A stretch of DNA of 12,666 nt, from contig JAKAWF010000014.1 in assembly GCA_021817025.1 (NCBI GenBank), positions 13,904-26,569 on the forward strand, given 5' to 3'. The DNA is from a bacterium. GTDB lineage: Bacteria > Chloroflexota > Dormibacteria > UBA8260 > Bog-877. Below, one piece after another: positions 1 to 6,821 of this stretch. The notes below the pieces were generated by a model. The model saw only the letters and a program-made list of their open reading frames with translations, did not search any database and was not told the DNA's origin. A program made the position numbers and the translations under genes. Positions within the stretch are counted from its first letter, which is position 1. Each line of letters starts with the position of its first letter.

Positions 1-911
1 AGCGACCAGTCGGAACCCCGCCGAGCCAGGGCGACCACCATCCCATCGCGGAGTCCGCGCTCAGACGCTCTCAGCTTGGGCAGATGGAGCAGGTCCATCA
101 GCTGGGCCAGGATCACGGCGCCGCCGCGACATAGCCGGACCCGCTCCAGGTCCATTCCGTACCGTTGGGCCAGGTCCGCCACCGGCACCTGGCGGAAGGT
201 CTCTATCAACTGCTCGACGTCCCGCGGCCGCAACACCGCGCCCTTGTCTCTTCCCAGCAGCCGGGGTAGGTTGGTGATGGTGCCGCCCGTGCCCAGGACC
301 ACCGTCCCCGGCGGTGGGGGCATCAGGTCCGGAATCAGTTCGGCCACCCTGCGCTCCATGGCGCGCCACTCGTCCGAGGCGGGGGGATCCGTGGTGGCCA
401 GGGCCGTGATCATTCCGGAGCCAATCGGCAGAGAGTAGTCGGAGCACGCCTCGTGGGCGGCGCCCAGCGCCACCTGCGCCGAGGCCCCGCCGATGTCCAG
501 CACCAAGGCTGCGGTCCCAGCCCGGAGGCTCATCGTCGCTCCGTCGAAGGCCAGCTGCGCCTCCACCTGGGGAGGCAGGATCCTGACCGCGTCGAGGCCG
601 GCGCGCGCGGCCAGGACCTCCGCCACCAAGCCTCCGTTGGCGGCGGAACGCAGGGCCTGGGTCGCCCCCACCGCGAGCGCCCGCGCCCCCCAGCCGCGGG
701 CCTCGGCGACCTGCGCCGCCAGGGTCGTGGCAGCCAGCTCCAGACGCTCGGGTCCGATCAGCCCGTGAGCCGCCACGTCCAGGCCCAGCTGCACGAATTC
801 CCGGCGCCGGAAGAGCTGGCGGGGCGAGCCGGCCTCGGTGCAACCGGCCAGCAGCAGATGGATGGTGTTGCTGCCGACGTCGATCGCGGCGAACCGGGCG
901 GGCTTGGCCAA
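1..911 (-). CDS. ppx: Ppx/GppA-family exopolyphosphatase, 3' end outside the window
   Basis: Predicted exopolyphosphatase or (p)ppGpp phosphohydrolase of the ASKHA fold, which removes terminal phosphate from polyphosphate in the cytoplasm. The N-terminus shows the phosphate-binding motif DVGSNTIHLLL (residues ~11-21), a VEAQLAF segment (~116-122) in the place of the family EEARL segment, the second nucleotide-binding motif DIGGASAQV (~139-147), GSGMI (~164-168) and GTGGTITNL (~207-215). It reads RGLRDGMVVAL near the left edge, where short members of the family end, so probably only a few codons are missing. An in-frame TAA lies just upstream (about 972) and there is no ATG or GTG before the first motif. 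I chose TTG at 911; a CTG slightly upstream is possible. The gene is divergent from the phosphate-type signalling cluster, which fits a role in phosphate or polyphosphate balance. Ppx versus GppA cannot be separated by eye. Confidence 0.88.
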   Translation of the reverse strand, partial: MAKPARFAAIDVGSNTIHLLLAGCTEAGSPRQLFRRREFVQLGLDVAAHGLIGPERLELAATTLAAQVAEARGWGARALAVGATQALRSAANGGLVAEVLAARAGLDAVRILPPQVEAQLAFDGATMSLRAGTAALVLDIGGASAQVALGAAHEACSDYSLPIGSGMITALATTDPPASDEWRAMERRVAELIPDLMPPPPGTVVLGTGGTITNLPRLLGRDKGAVLRPRDVEQLIETFRQVPVADLAQRYGMDLERVRLCRGGAVILAQLMDLLHLPKLRASERGLRDGMVVALARRGSDWS

Positions 912-1086
912 CTCCCTCAGGCCTTCAAGCGAGCGGAGCCGAGTGGCGGTGGAGGCGGCAGCATGGGCTTAGTTTGCGCCCTGGGCGGCCGCCTCGACCA
1001 GAGCCTGGCGGGGGTGGCCCGGTTCGGGGCAGGGCCCGCCATCGGTCGGGATTGGGGGCTGACCTACCTATAATCGGAGTTCAGAA
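912..1086. promoter_or_regulatory. Divergent intergenic region between ppx and the histidine phosphatase gene
   Basis: This 175-nt spacer must hold the promoters of both divergent genes. On the plus strand it ends in a perfect TATAAT box close to the GTG start of the histidine phosphatase gene. No clear consensus -10 element was seen for ppx. No obvious Pho-box direct repeat was recognised. Confidence 0.5.
1069..1074 (+). promoter_or_regulatory. Putative -10 box TATAAT of the histidine phosphatase operon
   Basis: Perfect TATAAT, 12 nt before the GTG start at 1087. No TTGACA-like hexamer lies 16-18 nt upstream. A start of transcription ~7 nt downstream (about 1081) would leave a leader of about 6 nt. 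A GGAG at 1076-1079 has good Shine-Dalgarno spacing to the GTG, but it would then lie outside the transcript. So either this box is the promoter and translation is nearly leaderless, or a promoter further upstream uses the GGAG. Confidence 0.5.
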
Positions 1087-1593
1087 GTGCACAGCCTCTA
1101 CCTGGTGCGGCACGCCGTGGCGGCAGACCAGGGGGCGTGGCCGCAGCCGGATGCGATGCGGCCCCTGACAGCTCTGGGATGGCAGCAGGCGCTCGCCATC
1201 GGCGAGCTTCTCAGCCAGGCCCAGGTGCAGACCTTCAGGGCCAGTCCCACCGTGCGCTGCCGCGACACCCTGCTCCCGGCGGCTCACACGGCGGGGCTGG
1301 AGGTGGAGGATTCCCCCCGGCTCTTCGAGCAGGCCGGTCCGGCCAGCCCCGGGGAGGCGCTCCAGCTGCTGCAGGAGCTGATCTCCTCCTATTTCGTCAA
1401 CGGCACCACCGTCGCCGCCGCCTGCAGTCATGGCAACGTGCTGCTACCCCTCCTGGAGGCGGCGGCCACTGGAGCGGGGACCAGCTGCCCCAAGGGAGGG
1501 GTGTGGAAGTTGGACGTAGCCAGTGGCGAGGTGACTTCTGTCACCTTTCTGGGCAGGCTGATGCCGGCGACCGGGAAGTGGGAGGCGCGATGA
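1087..1593 (+). CDS. SixA/MutT1-like histidine phosphatase (phosphoglycerate mutase superfamily)
   Basis: A 168-residue, single-domain cytoplasmic histidine phosphatase. The catalytic LVRHA motif is at the N-terminus (Arg8, nucleophile His9). RPLTALG (~25-31), SPTVRCRDT (second Arg, ~57) and CSHGN (general catalytic His, ~115) follow in the family order. The KGGVWKLD stretch near the C-terminus resembles the histidine-phosphatase half of actinobacterial MutT1 proteins more than phosphoglycerate mutase, and there is no attached Nudix domain. SixA removes phosphate from a phosphohistidine phosphotransfer domain, whereas MutT1 relatives act on nucleotide substrates; the substrate here is unknown. 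The start is GTG, and the stop overlaps the ATG of the histidine kinase (ATGA), so the two are translationally coupled. A histidine phosphatase beside a histidine kinase makes a phospho-His substrate attractive, but that is inference. Confidence 0.85.
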   Translation: MHSLYLVRHAVAADQGAWPQPDAMRPLTALGWQQALAIGELLSQAQVQTFRASPTVRCRDTLLPAAHTAGLEVEDSPRLFEQAGPASPGEALQLLQELISSYFVNGTTVAAACSHGNVLLPLLEAAATGAGTSCPKGGVWKLDVASGEVTSVTFLGRLMPATGKWEAR

Positions 1594-2687
1594 CGGAGGC
1601 CGGACCACTCGGCCCTCCCGCTCTGGAGGCCGAGGTCCTGCGCGCCCTGGCCTCGCTCGGCAGCGACGCCGCCATGGTCTTCGACGCCAGCCGCGAATTG
1701 ATCTGGGCCAGCCCCAACTCGGCAACCTTGCTAGCGCGCCAGCTGCCGCTGGGGCGCGCCCTCGCCGTGCCCCTGGCGCCGGGGACGCCGCTCGCTCGCA
1801 TCGTCGACGACCCCAGGGCGGCCGAGGTCATCGGCCAGGCGCTGACCAGCGGCCAGGTGACCAGGGCCGAGATCTCCCAGGACGGCTGGCGGCGAGTGCT
1901 ACGCGCGGTGGCCGCCCCCATCAAGGCGGACGGGAACGAGCCGGTCGCGCTCCTGATCCTGACCGACATCACCCATGAGCGACGCCTCAGCCGAGCCCAT
2001 CAGGATCTGATCGTCAACCTCTCTCACGATCTCCGCACGCCGCTGGCCAGCCTGAGCCTGTTGGCGGAGACCCTCAACGGCGAGGCCCGCGACGACCCCG
2101 TGGCCAGCAGGGTGTTCACCCAGCGAATGGCGGCGGAGGCGGAGCGCTTGCACGGGCTCGTTTCCGGCCTCCTGGATCTGGCGCGGCTGGAGGCGGGAGC
2201 TGAGCAGGCCCAGTTGCAGATGGTGGAGCTGCTGGGGCTGGCCTCGCGGGTGACGACGGCTCTTTCCCCCCAGGCCCGCGGACGGCACCTGGCCCTCGAG
2301 GTGGGCGGCGAACCGACCTGGGCCAAGGCCGACCCCGGACGGTTGGAGCGGGCCCTGGCCAATGTCGTGGACAATGCCATCAAGTTCACCGGTACCAACG
2401 GCAGGGTGGCAGTCACGGTCGGGACGGTCCGCAGCTGCCCGACGATCTCGGTCCGCGACACCGGCACGGGCATCTCCCCGCAGGCGCTGCCGCATATCTT
2501 CGACCGCTTCTACACGGGCGATCGCTCCCGCTCCGGGCCCGGCAGCGGCCTGGGCCTCACCATCGCCCGTCAGGCCGTGGAGCTGCAGGGAGGGCAGATC
2601 AACGTGCGCAGTCATCCCGGCACTGGCACCGTGGTGGAGATCCGGCTCTGCCCACCGGATGCGGGAGCTGCCCCAGAAGTCGTCTAA
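1590..2687 (+). CDS. Soluble PAS-domain sensor histidine kinase, PhoR/SenX3-like
   Basis: A 365-residue kinase. A PAS-like domain (~17-128) ends in the typical ITHERRLSRAHQD linker. The HisKA dimerisation domain carries the H-box NLSHDLRTPLASL with phospho-acceptor His146. The HATPase_c domain has the N-box NVVDNAIKF (~258-266), DTGTGIS (~290-296), FDRFYTGD and GSGLGLTI (~318-325). All catalytic motifs are intact. No transmembrane helix or signal peptide is visible. The frame is open upstream of the chosen ATG, but that part lies inside the phosphatase gene and has no hydrophobic segment. SenX3 and PhoR normally have membrane helices before the PAS domain, so this kinase appears cytosolic. 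The start at 1590 is fixed by the ATGA overlap with the previous gene. PhoU and the cognate regulator follow, implying PhoU-mediated or cytosolic signal input. Confidence 0.93.
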   Translation: MTEAGPLGPPALEAEVLRALASLGSDAAMVFDASRELIWASPNSATLLARQLPLGRALAVPLAPGTPLARIVDDPRAAEVIGQALTSGQVTRAEISQDGWRRVLRAVAAPIKADGNEPVALLILTDITHERRLSRAHQDLIVNLSHDLRTPLASLSLLAETLNGEARDDPVASRVFTQRMAAEAERLHGLVSGLLDLARLEAGAEQAQLQMVELLGLASRVTTALSPQARGRHLALEVGGEPTWAKADPGRLERALANVVDNAIKFTGTNGRVAVTVGTVRSCPTISVRDTGTGISPQALPHIFDRFYTGDRSRSGPGSGLGLTIARQAVELQGGQINVRSHPGTGTVVEIRLCPPDAGAAPEVV

Positions 2688-2690
2688 GAT
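2685..2690 (+). promoter_or_regulatory. Putative -10 box TAAGAT for a leaderless phoU transcript
   Basis: TAAGAT overlaps the TAA stop of the kinase gene and is separated by exactly six bases from the phoU ATG at 2697. Transcription starting ~7 nt after the box would begin at the A of the ATG. No good -35 hexamer was found at the usual distance. There is no purine-rich ribosome-binding site directly before the ATG. Confidence 0.45.
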
Positions 2691-2696
2691 CGCGGT

Positions 2697-3362
2697 ATGC
2701 CAGAGACCCCGGCCGGGCGCGAGCTGGACGTTGAGCTGGCCGCGCGCCGTGACGGCATCCGGCTGCTGGGCCAGCTGGTGGCGGAGGGTGTGGCGGGCGC
2801 CATGACCGGGCTCGAGGAGAGGGATGGCGACCGCCTGCGCATGGTCGTCAGCCGCGACCTCGAGATCAACGAGCGGCACCGCCAGGAGCGCGAGCGCGGC
2901 ATCGAGGTCCTCTCCGTCAGCCATCCGACAGGCCATGCCCTCCACGCCGTCTTCGGGCTCCTCCTGATCGCCTCAGAGCTGGAGCGGATGGGCGACCACG
3001 CCAAGAGCTGCGCCCGCTATGCGCTGCCCCTGATCGAGCTGTCCAGCCGACCGAAGCTAGACACCATCCTGCGTTTGGGGCACTACGTGGAGGAGCAGGT
3101 GCGGGACATCCTGGAAGCCGTCACCAGCAACGACTTCCGGCGGGCTCAGGACATCGCCGCCCGCGACGACCGCATCGACCGCATCTACCACCGCTTCTTC
3201 GACGACATGGTGGAGACCATGCGGGAGCACCCGGAGTGGGCCTATCCGGGCGCCAACCTGCTGTTCATCGCCCACAACCTGGAGCGGATCGCCGATCGGG
3301 TGACCAACATCGCGGAGGACGTCGTCTTCCTGGAGACCGGCCGGTTGGTGGAGCTGGGATAG
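2697..3362 (+). CDS. phoU: PhoU-family phosphate signalling protein
   Basis: A 221-residue, all-helical protein with two PhoU repeats. Each repeat carries the metal-binding E-x3-D type motif: ELERMGDHAKSCA (~94-106) and NLERIADRVTNIAEDVVF (~194-211). The length is normal for the family. In bacteria with PstSCAB, PhoU is a cytoplasmic adaptor that links the phosphate transporter to the PhoR-type kinase and keeps the Pho response off when phosphate is ample; actinobacterial homologues (PhoY) act on SenX3-RegX3. Here it sits between a kinase with no visible membrane part and a PhoB-like regulator. No pst genes are in the window, so any transporter partner is encoded elsewhere. The ATG lies 9 nt after the kinase stop codon. 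Confidence 0.93.
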   Translation: MPETPAGRELDVELAARRDGIRLLGQLVAEGVAGAMTGLEERDGDRLRMVVSRDLEINERHRQERERGIEVLSVSHPTGHALHAVFGLLLIASELERMGDHAKSCARYALPLIELSSRPKLDTILRLGHYVEEQVRDILEAVTSNDFRRAQDIAARDDRIDRIYHRFFDDMVETMREHPEWAYPGANLLFIAHNLERIADRVTNIAEDVVFLETGRLVELG

Positions 3363-3364
3363 GC

Positions 3365-4105
3365 GTGGTGTCCGATCCTTCAGCCGGCGGACGCAGCCGC
3401 AGGGTGCTCATAGTCGAGGATGAGGAGTCGGTGCGGATGACCCTGCGCTACAACCTGGCCGCCCGCGGGTACGTGGTGCTGGAGGCCGCCTCCGGAACCG
3501 CGGGGCTGGAGTTGATGCGCGGCCGCAACCCCGATCTGGTGGTGCTGGACCTGATGCTGCCGGAGCTCTCCGGGGAGGAGGTGTGCCGGGCGATACGGGC
3601 CGAGTCGGACGTTCCAATTCTCATGCTCACCGCGCGCGGATCGGAGACCGACAAGGTCAGTGGACTGGGGCTGGGGGCCGACGACTACATGACCAAGCCG
3701 TTCGGCCTGAAGGAGTTCATGGCCCGGATCGAGGCCCTCCTGCGCCGCTCGGAGCGCCCCCAGCGCAGCAACGCCCCCAGCGAGCGGATCCGGGTGGGCG
3801 GCTTCGTGCTGGACGCCGCCTCCAGGCAGGTCCTCCTCGACGACAGTCCCGTGAAGATGAGCCCGCGGGAGTTCAGCCTGCTCTTCTTCCTGCTGAGCCA
3901 CCCCGGCCGGGTCCAGAGCCGGGATGCCATCCTGCGCGCGGTGTGGGGCCCCGACTTCAGCGGCGACAGCAAGACCGTGGCCGTCCACATCAGGTGGCTG
4001 CGCGAGAAATTCGAGGCGTTCCCCAGCCTGCCCTTCCGGATCAACACCGTCTTCGGAGTCGGCTACCGGGTGGACATAGCGCCCGGAGTTCAGCTCCAGC
4101 GATGA
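3365..4105 (+). CDS. OmpR/PhoB-family response regulator
   Basis: A 246-residue DNA-binding response regulator. The receiver domain (~13-130) has the acidic pair in VEDEE (~18-20), phospho-acceptor Asp62 in VVLDLMLPELSG, Thr89 in LMLTARG and Lys111 in MTKPFG. The C-terminal winged helix (~140-238) shows the OmpR/PhoB pattern: a first strand GGFVLDAASRQVLL, then MSPREFSLLFFLLSHPGRV, the recognition-helix region SKTVAVHIRWLREKF and the final FGVGYRV hairpin. Closest in kind to RegX3/PhoP/PhoB. It starts 2 nt after the phoU stop; tandem GTG codons at 3365 and 3368 are both possible starts. The stop overlaps the ATG of the next gene (ATGA), so the exporter ATPase is coupled to the regulator. It is expected to be phosphorylated by the kinase two genes upstream. 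Confidence 0.94.
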   Translation: MVSDPSAGGRSRRVLIVEDEESVRMTLRYNLAARGYVVLEAASGTAGLELMRGRNPDLVVLDLMLPELSGEEVCRAIRAESDVPILMLTARGSETDKVSGLGLGADDYMTKPFGLKEFMARIEALLRRSERPQRSNAPSERIRVGGFVLDAASRQVLLDDSPVKMSPREFSLLFFLLSHPGRVQSRDAILRAVWGPDFSGDSKTVAVHIRWLREKFEAFPSLPFRINTVFGVGYRVDIAPGVQLQR

Positions 4106-5046
4106 CCGTGGCAACTGGCTCGAGCCGGGCGGCGATCTCGCTTCAGGCAGTCGAGAAGTCCTATGGGGAGCACCGGGCGGTGGACTCTCTCAGCCTGGAG
4201 ATCGACGAGGGGGAGCTGGTCGCCGTGCTGGGACCCAACGGGGCCGGCAAGACCACCACCATCGAGATGGTGGAGGGGTACCGCCGACCCGACCGCGGCC
4301 GCATCGAGGTGATGGGCCTGAGTCCCATCACCGATGCCCGGCGGTTCCGCCCCTTGGTCGGGATCATGCTCCAGGAGGGTGGCATCTACCCCACCATCCG
4401 GGTCGGCGAGGCGGCTCGCCTCTTCGCCGGCTACTTCGCCCGCCCCGAGAGTCCAGGGACTCTGCTGGAGAGAGTTGGGCTGGCGGACAAGGTGGGATCC
4501 CGCTACCGACAGCTCTCGGGCGGCGAGAAGCAGCGCCTCTCCCTGGCGCTGGCTCTGGTGGGCAGACCGCGGGTCCTGTTCCTCGACGAACCCACCGCCG
4601 GCATGGACCCCCGAGCTCGTCTGCTCACCTGGGAGCTGGTGCGGGAGCAGCAGCGGGCGGGCGTGACGGTGGTCCTCACCACCCACTCCATGGAGGAGGC
4701 CGAGCAATTGGCCGATCGGGTGGCGATCGTCAAGAGCGGGAGGCTGGTCGCCTACGATTCGCCCGCCCGGCTGCGGAGCGGCGCCGGCCCCGATCTCGTC
4801 CACGCGGAGCTGGAGTCCGAGTTGCCCGCGGTCCGGCTGGAGAGTCTGCGCCAACTGAGCTTCGTGGAGAGGGTCGAGGACCGTGGTCAGGGCCGCTACG
4901 ACCTGATGTCCAGAGATCCCGCCCAAACTGCGGCGGCCGTGACCCAGATGCTGCTGGATGGGGGCCCCCAGCTCCTGCTGCTGCGAGTTGGACGGTCCTC
5001 CCTGGAGGATGTATTCCTCGATCTCACTGACGAGGTGGAGTCCTGA
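4102..5046 (+). CDS. ABC-2-type exporter, ATP-binding subunit
   Basis: A 314-residue ATPase of the drug/antibiotic exporter (DRA/CcmA-like) class that powers the adjacent ABC-2 permease. Walker A is GPNGAGKT (44-51), the Q-loop Gln is in MLQEGGIYP (~91), the signature is LSGGEKQR (138-145), Walker B is VLFLDEP (158-164), the D-loop is AGMDP and the H-loop His is in TTHSMEEAEQLADRV (~195). The C-terminal ~90 residues form the regulatory extension common in this class (DUF4162-like), ending in SLEDVFLDLT. All ATPase residues are present. The ATG overlaps the regulator stop codon, so signalling and export genes are probably co-expressed. The substrate is unknown. Confidence 0.94.
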   Translation: MTVATGSSRAAISLQAVEKSYGEHRAVDSLSLEIDEGELVAVLGPNGAGKTTTIEMVEGYRRPDRGRIEVMGLSPITDARRFRPLVGIMLQEGGIYPTIRVGEAARLFAGYFARPESPGTLLERVGLADKVGSRYRQLSGGEKQRLSLALALVGRPRVLFLDEPTAGMDPRARLLTWELVREQQRAGVTVVLTTHSMEEAEQLADRVAIVKSGRLVAYDSPARLRSGAGPDLVHAELESELPAVRLESLRQLSFVERVEDRGQGRYDLMSRDPAQTAAAVTQMLLDGGPQLLLLRVGRSSLEDVFLDLTDEVES

Positions 5047-5078
5047 GCGCTGGGACCGCAGGCCAGTCCGACCTGCAG

Positions 5079-5822
5079 ATGCCGTCCCCAAGCCCTTGGT
5101 GGCGCAGCCTGCCGGCTCAGCTGCGGGTCGAGCTGCTGCTGCTGCTGCGCCAGCCCGAGAACCTGTTGATGATTCTGGTGCTGCCGGTGTTGTTGCTGAT
5201 CTTTTTCGCTGGGGTGAGGGTCTTTCCGTCCGCTTCCGGCCACCCCATCGACTTCCTGGTCCCCGGTGTTCTGACCCTGGCCCTGATGTCCACCGGGATG
5301 GTGTCCTTGGGCATATCAACCGCCTATCAGCGCTATTACCGGGTGCTGAAACGGCTGGGGGGCACCCCCCTGCCCCGGGTGGTGCTGGTGGCGGCCAAGG
5401 CCGCCGCGGTGCTGCTGGTGGAGGTCGTCCAGGTTGCCATTCTGCTGGCGATCGCCTATCTCGGTTTCGGCTGGAGAGCCCCGGGTTCGCTCCCGCTCGC
5501 CCTCCCGGTGATGCTGTTGGGAGCGGTCACCTTCGCCGCCATCGGCCTGACCATGGCCGGGGCCCTGCGGGCCGAGTTCACCATGGGCGGTGCCAACGGG
5601 CTCTACCTCCTCTTCATCGTCCTCGGCGGGGTGGCGGTGCCCATCCCCCAGCTCCCCTCCTTCATCCAGCCAGTCGCCACGATTCTCCCCCCGACCGCCC
5701 TCAGCACCTCGTTGCGGGCGATCCTCGAGGGAGCCGCCTTTCCCACCTTGGCGGTCGCGCTGCTGGCGGGCTGGACCGTGCTCCTCTTGGCAGCGGCGGT
5801 CACCTGCTTCCGCTGGGAGTGA
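5079..5822 (+). CDS. ABC-2-type exporter, membrane subunit
   Basis: A 247-residue ABC-2 membrane protein with about six hydrophobic helices (roughly 28-46, 58-80, 104-130, 137-160, 170-192 and 222-243). The first cytoplasmic part holds the amphipathic segment LRVELLLLLRQPENL, and the loop after helix 2 carries YRVLKRLGGTPLPR, matching the family pattern Y-x4-LKRL-x-GTPL. It begins 32 nt after the ATPase stop. The frame is open upstream as far as a CTG at 5043, so a slightly longer N-terminus is possible, but ATG 5079 gives a normal protein. It should form a homodimer with two copies of the preceding ATPase in the cytoplasmic membrane. Confidence 0.92.
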   Translation: MPSPSPWWRSLPAQLRVELLLLLRQPENLLMILVLPVLLLIFFAGVRVFPSASGHPIDFLVPGVLTLALMSTGMVSLGISTAYQRYYRVLKRLGGTPLPRVVLVAAKAAAVLLVEVVQVAILLAIAYLGFGWRAPGSLPLALPVMLLGAVTFAAIGLTMAGALRAEFTMGGANGLYLLFIVLGGVAVPIPQLPSFIQPVATILPPTALSTSLRAILEGAAFPTLAVALLAGWTVLLLAAAVTCFRWE

Positions 5823-5863
5823 AGCGCTCCAACGCGGGAACGCCGGATCCCTTCCGGTGGTGG

Positions 5864-5869
5864 TAGCGT
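5864..5869 (+). promoter_or_regulatory. Putative -10 box TAGCGT upstream of msrA
   Basis: TAGCGT lies 9 nt before the ATG at 5879, in the 56-nt gap after the permease gene. It predicts a start near 5876, giving either a 3-nt leader for ATG 5879 or a ~24-nt leader for ATG 5900. The match is to TAnnnT only and no -35 is evident. Confidence 0.35.
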
Positions 5870-5878
5870 GAACGGGAA

Positions 5879-6553
5879 ATGTTGGAGGTGCTGCGCCGCA
5901 TGAATCCGTTCTTGGCTCCCACTGAGTTGCCGAGCCCGTCCGAGGCTCTGCCGGGTCGCCCTGAGGCGATGCCGCTGGAGGGGCTGCACACGGTGCTGGG
6001 CCACCCCCTCACCCCGCCGTTTCCACAGGGCCTGGAACGGGCCATCTTCGGAATGGGATGCTTCTGGGGGGCAGAGCGGCGCTTCTGGAAGTTGCCGGGT
6101 GTCTACGCCACGGCGGCCGGGTACAGCGGCGGCCCGACCCCCAACCCAACCTACCAGGAGGTGTGCAGCGGCCGGACCGGACACGCCGAGGTGGTGCTGG
6201 TGGTCTTCGATCCGGCCACCATCTCCTACCCCGATCTGTTGCAGGTCTTCTGGGAGTCCCACGACCCGACCCAGGGGATGCGCCAGGGCGCCGATCGTGG
6301 CACCCAGTACCGGTCCGCGGTCTACTGTCTCGGAGAGGAGCAATCAGCCCTGGCTGAAGCCTCCCGGGCCAGCTACCAGGAGGCGCTCACGATCGCCGGC
6401 CTGGGCCGGATCACCACCGAGATCCGCCCCGCCTCTCCGTTCTACTACGCCGAGCAGTACCACCAGCAGTATCTGGACAAGAACCCCAACGGCTACTGCG
6501 GTATGGGCGGTACCGGAATCGCCTGCCCAGTGGGGGTCCTCCGCGCCATCTGA
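5879..6553 (+). CDS. msrA: Peptide-methionine (S)-S-oxide reductase MsrA, long form
   Basis: Cytoplasmic repair enzyme that reduces methionine-S-sulfoxide in proteins and free methionine, using thioredoxin. The catalytic motif [11 protein letters not shown] has nucleophile Cys61. It is followed by [40 protein letters not shown] and [18 protein letters not shown]. Two C-terminal cysteines (Cys207 and Cys216) match the recycling pair of the long E. coli-type enzyme, although the second lies in ACPVGV rather than GVCLPP. The length of 224 residues and the N-terminal extension with SEALPGR also match that form. Two starts are possible: ATG 5879, nearly leaderless, or ATG 5900 (Met8), which aligns better with the E. 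coli N-terminus and has GGAGGT at 5883-5888 upstream. It is likely transcribed separately from the ABC exporter. Confidence 0.96.
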   Translation: MLEVLRRMNPFLAPTELPSPSEALPGRPEAMPLEGLHTVLGHPLTPPFPQGLERAIFGMGCFWGAERRFWKLPGVYATAAGYSGGPTPNPTYQEVCSGRTGHAEVVLVVFDPATISYPDLLQVFWESHDPTQGMRQGADRGTQYRSAVYCLGEEQSALAEASRASYQEALTIAGLGRITTEIRPASPFYYAEQYHQQYLDKNPNGYCGMGGTGIACPVGVLRAI

Positions 6554-6563
6554 GCGGGAGCGA

Positions 6564-6598
6564 CGCCTGGGCACAGGCGCCCTCTGGCAAGAGGCGCC
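6564..6598 (+). terminator. Two mutually exclusive hairpins after msrA
   Basis: Hairpin 1 pairs CGCCTG (6564-6569) with CAGGCG (6574-6579) around a GGCA loop. Hairpin 2 pairs GGCGCC-TCT (6576-6585, with a bulged C at 6582) with AGA-GGCGCC (6590-6598), also around a GGCA loop. They share bases 6576-6579, so only one can form fully at a time. They begin 10 nt after the msrA stop. There is no T-run, so a canonical intrinsic terminator is not shown; a termination or RNA-stability role is inferred from position. Confidence 0.4.
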
Positions 6599-6607
6599 GT
6601 CATCCTT

Positions 6608-6715
6608 GGGGCGACCGATGGGTGGCCCCGGCGACCCGGGCGGCAGAGCCAGGATTCGGTTGAACTCACCACCTGTCCGGCAGCGTCGGGGGCGACCATC
6701 GAGGGTGGCCCGGCG
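6608..6715 (+). repeat. Imperfect ~26-nt direct repeat pair
   Basis: The block at 6608-6633 (GGGGCGACC, a short variable part, then GGGTGGCCCCGGCG) recurs at 6689-6715 with one C fewer in the second half and a longer middle (ATCGA). The copies start 81 nt apart. No other copy was seen in the window. Confidence 0.5.
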
Positions 6716-6821
6716 GTGCCCTTGAGGATCGGGTGAGGGCTGCTCAGCAGCAGACCACGCCCTCCGGTCCGGCCCCGCGGTGGCGCGGGCGCGCCGAGCC
6801 GCCGGCCCCAAGTGACCGCCA

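Noticed and set aside
962..964. Minus-strand ATG as start of the polyphosphatase gene
   Set aside because: It is out of frame with the DVGSN motif and meets a TGA after 15 codons; the correct frame has a TAA just upstream and no ATG or GTG, leaving TTG 911.
1137..1589. Long N-terminal extension of the histidine kinase
   Set aside because: The frame is open but overlaps the histidine phosphatase gene, has shadow-type composition and no domain; the ATGA overlap at 1590 fixes the start.
1899..2945. 348-residue minus-strand open frame antisense to the kinase and phoU
   Set aside because: His/Gln/Arg-rich composition without motifs, lying fully opposite well-conserved genes; typical of GC-rich DNA.
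4090..5319. 409-residue minus-strand open frame antisense to the ABC exporter
   Set aside because: No domain and shadow composition; both sense-strand genes are complete with all family motifs.
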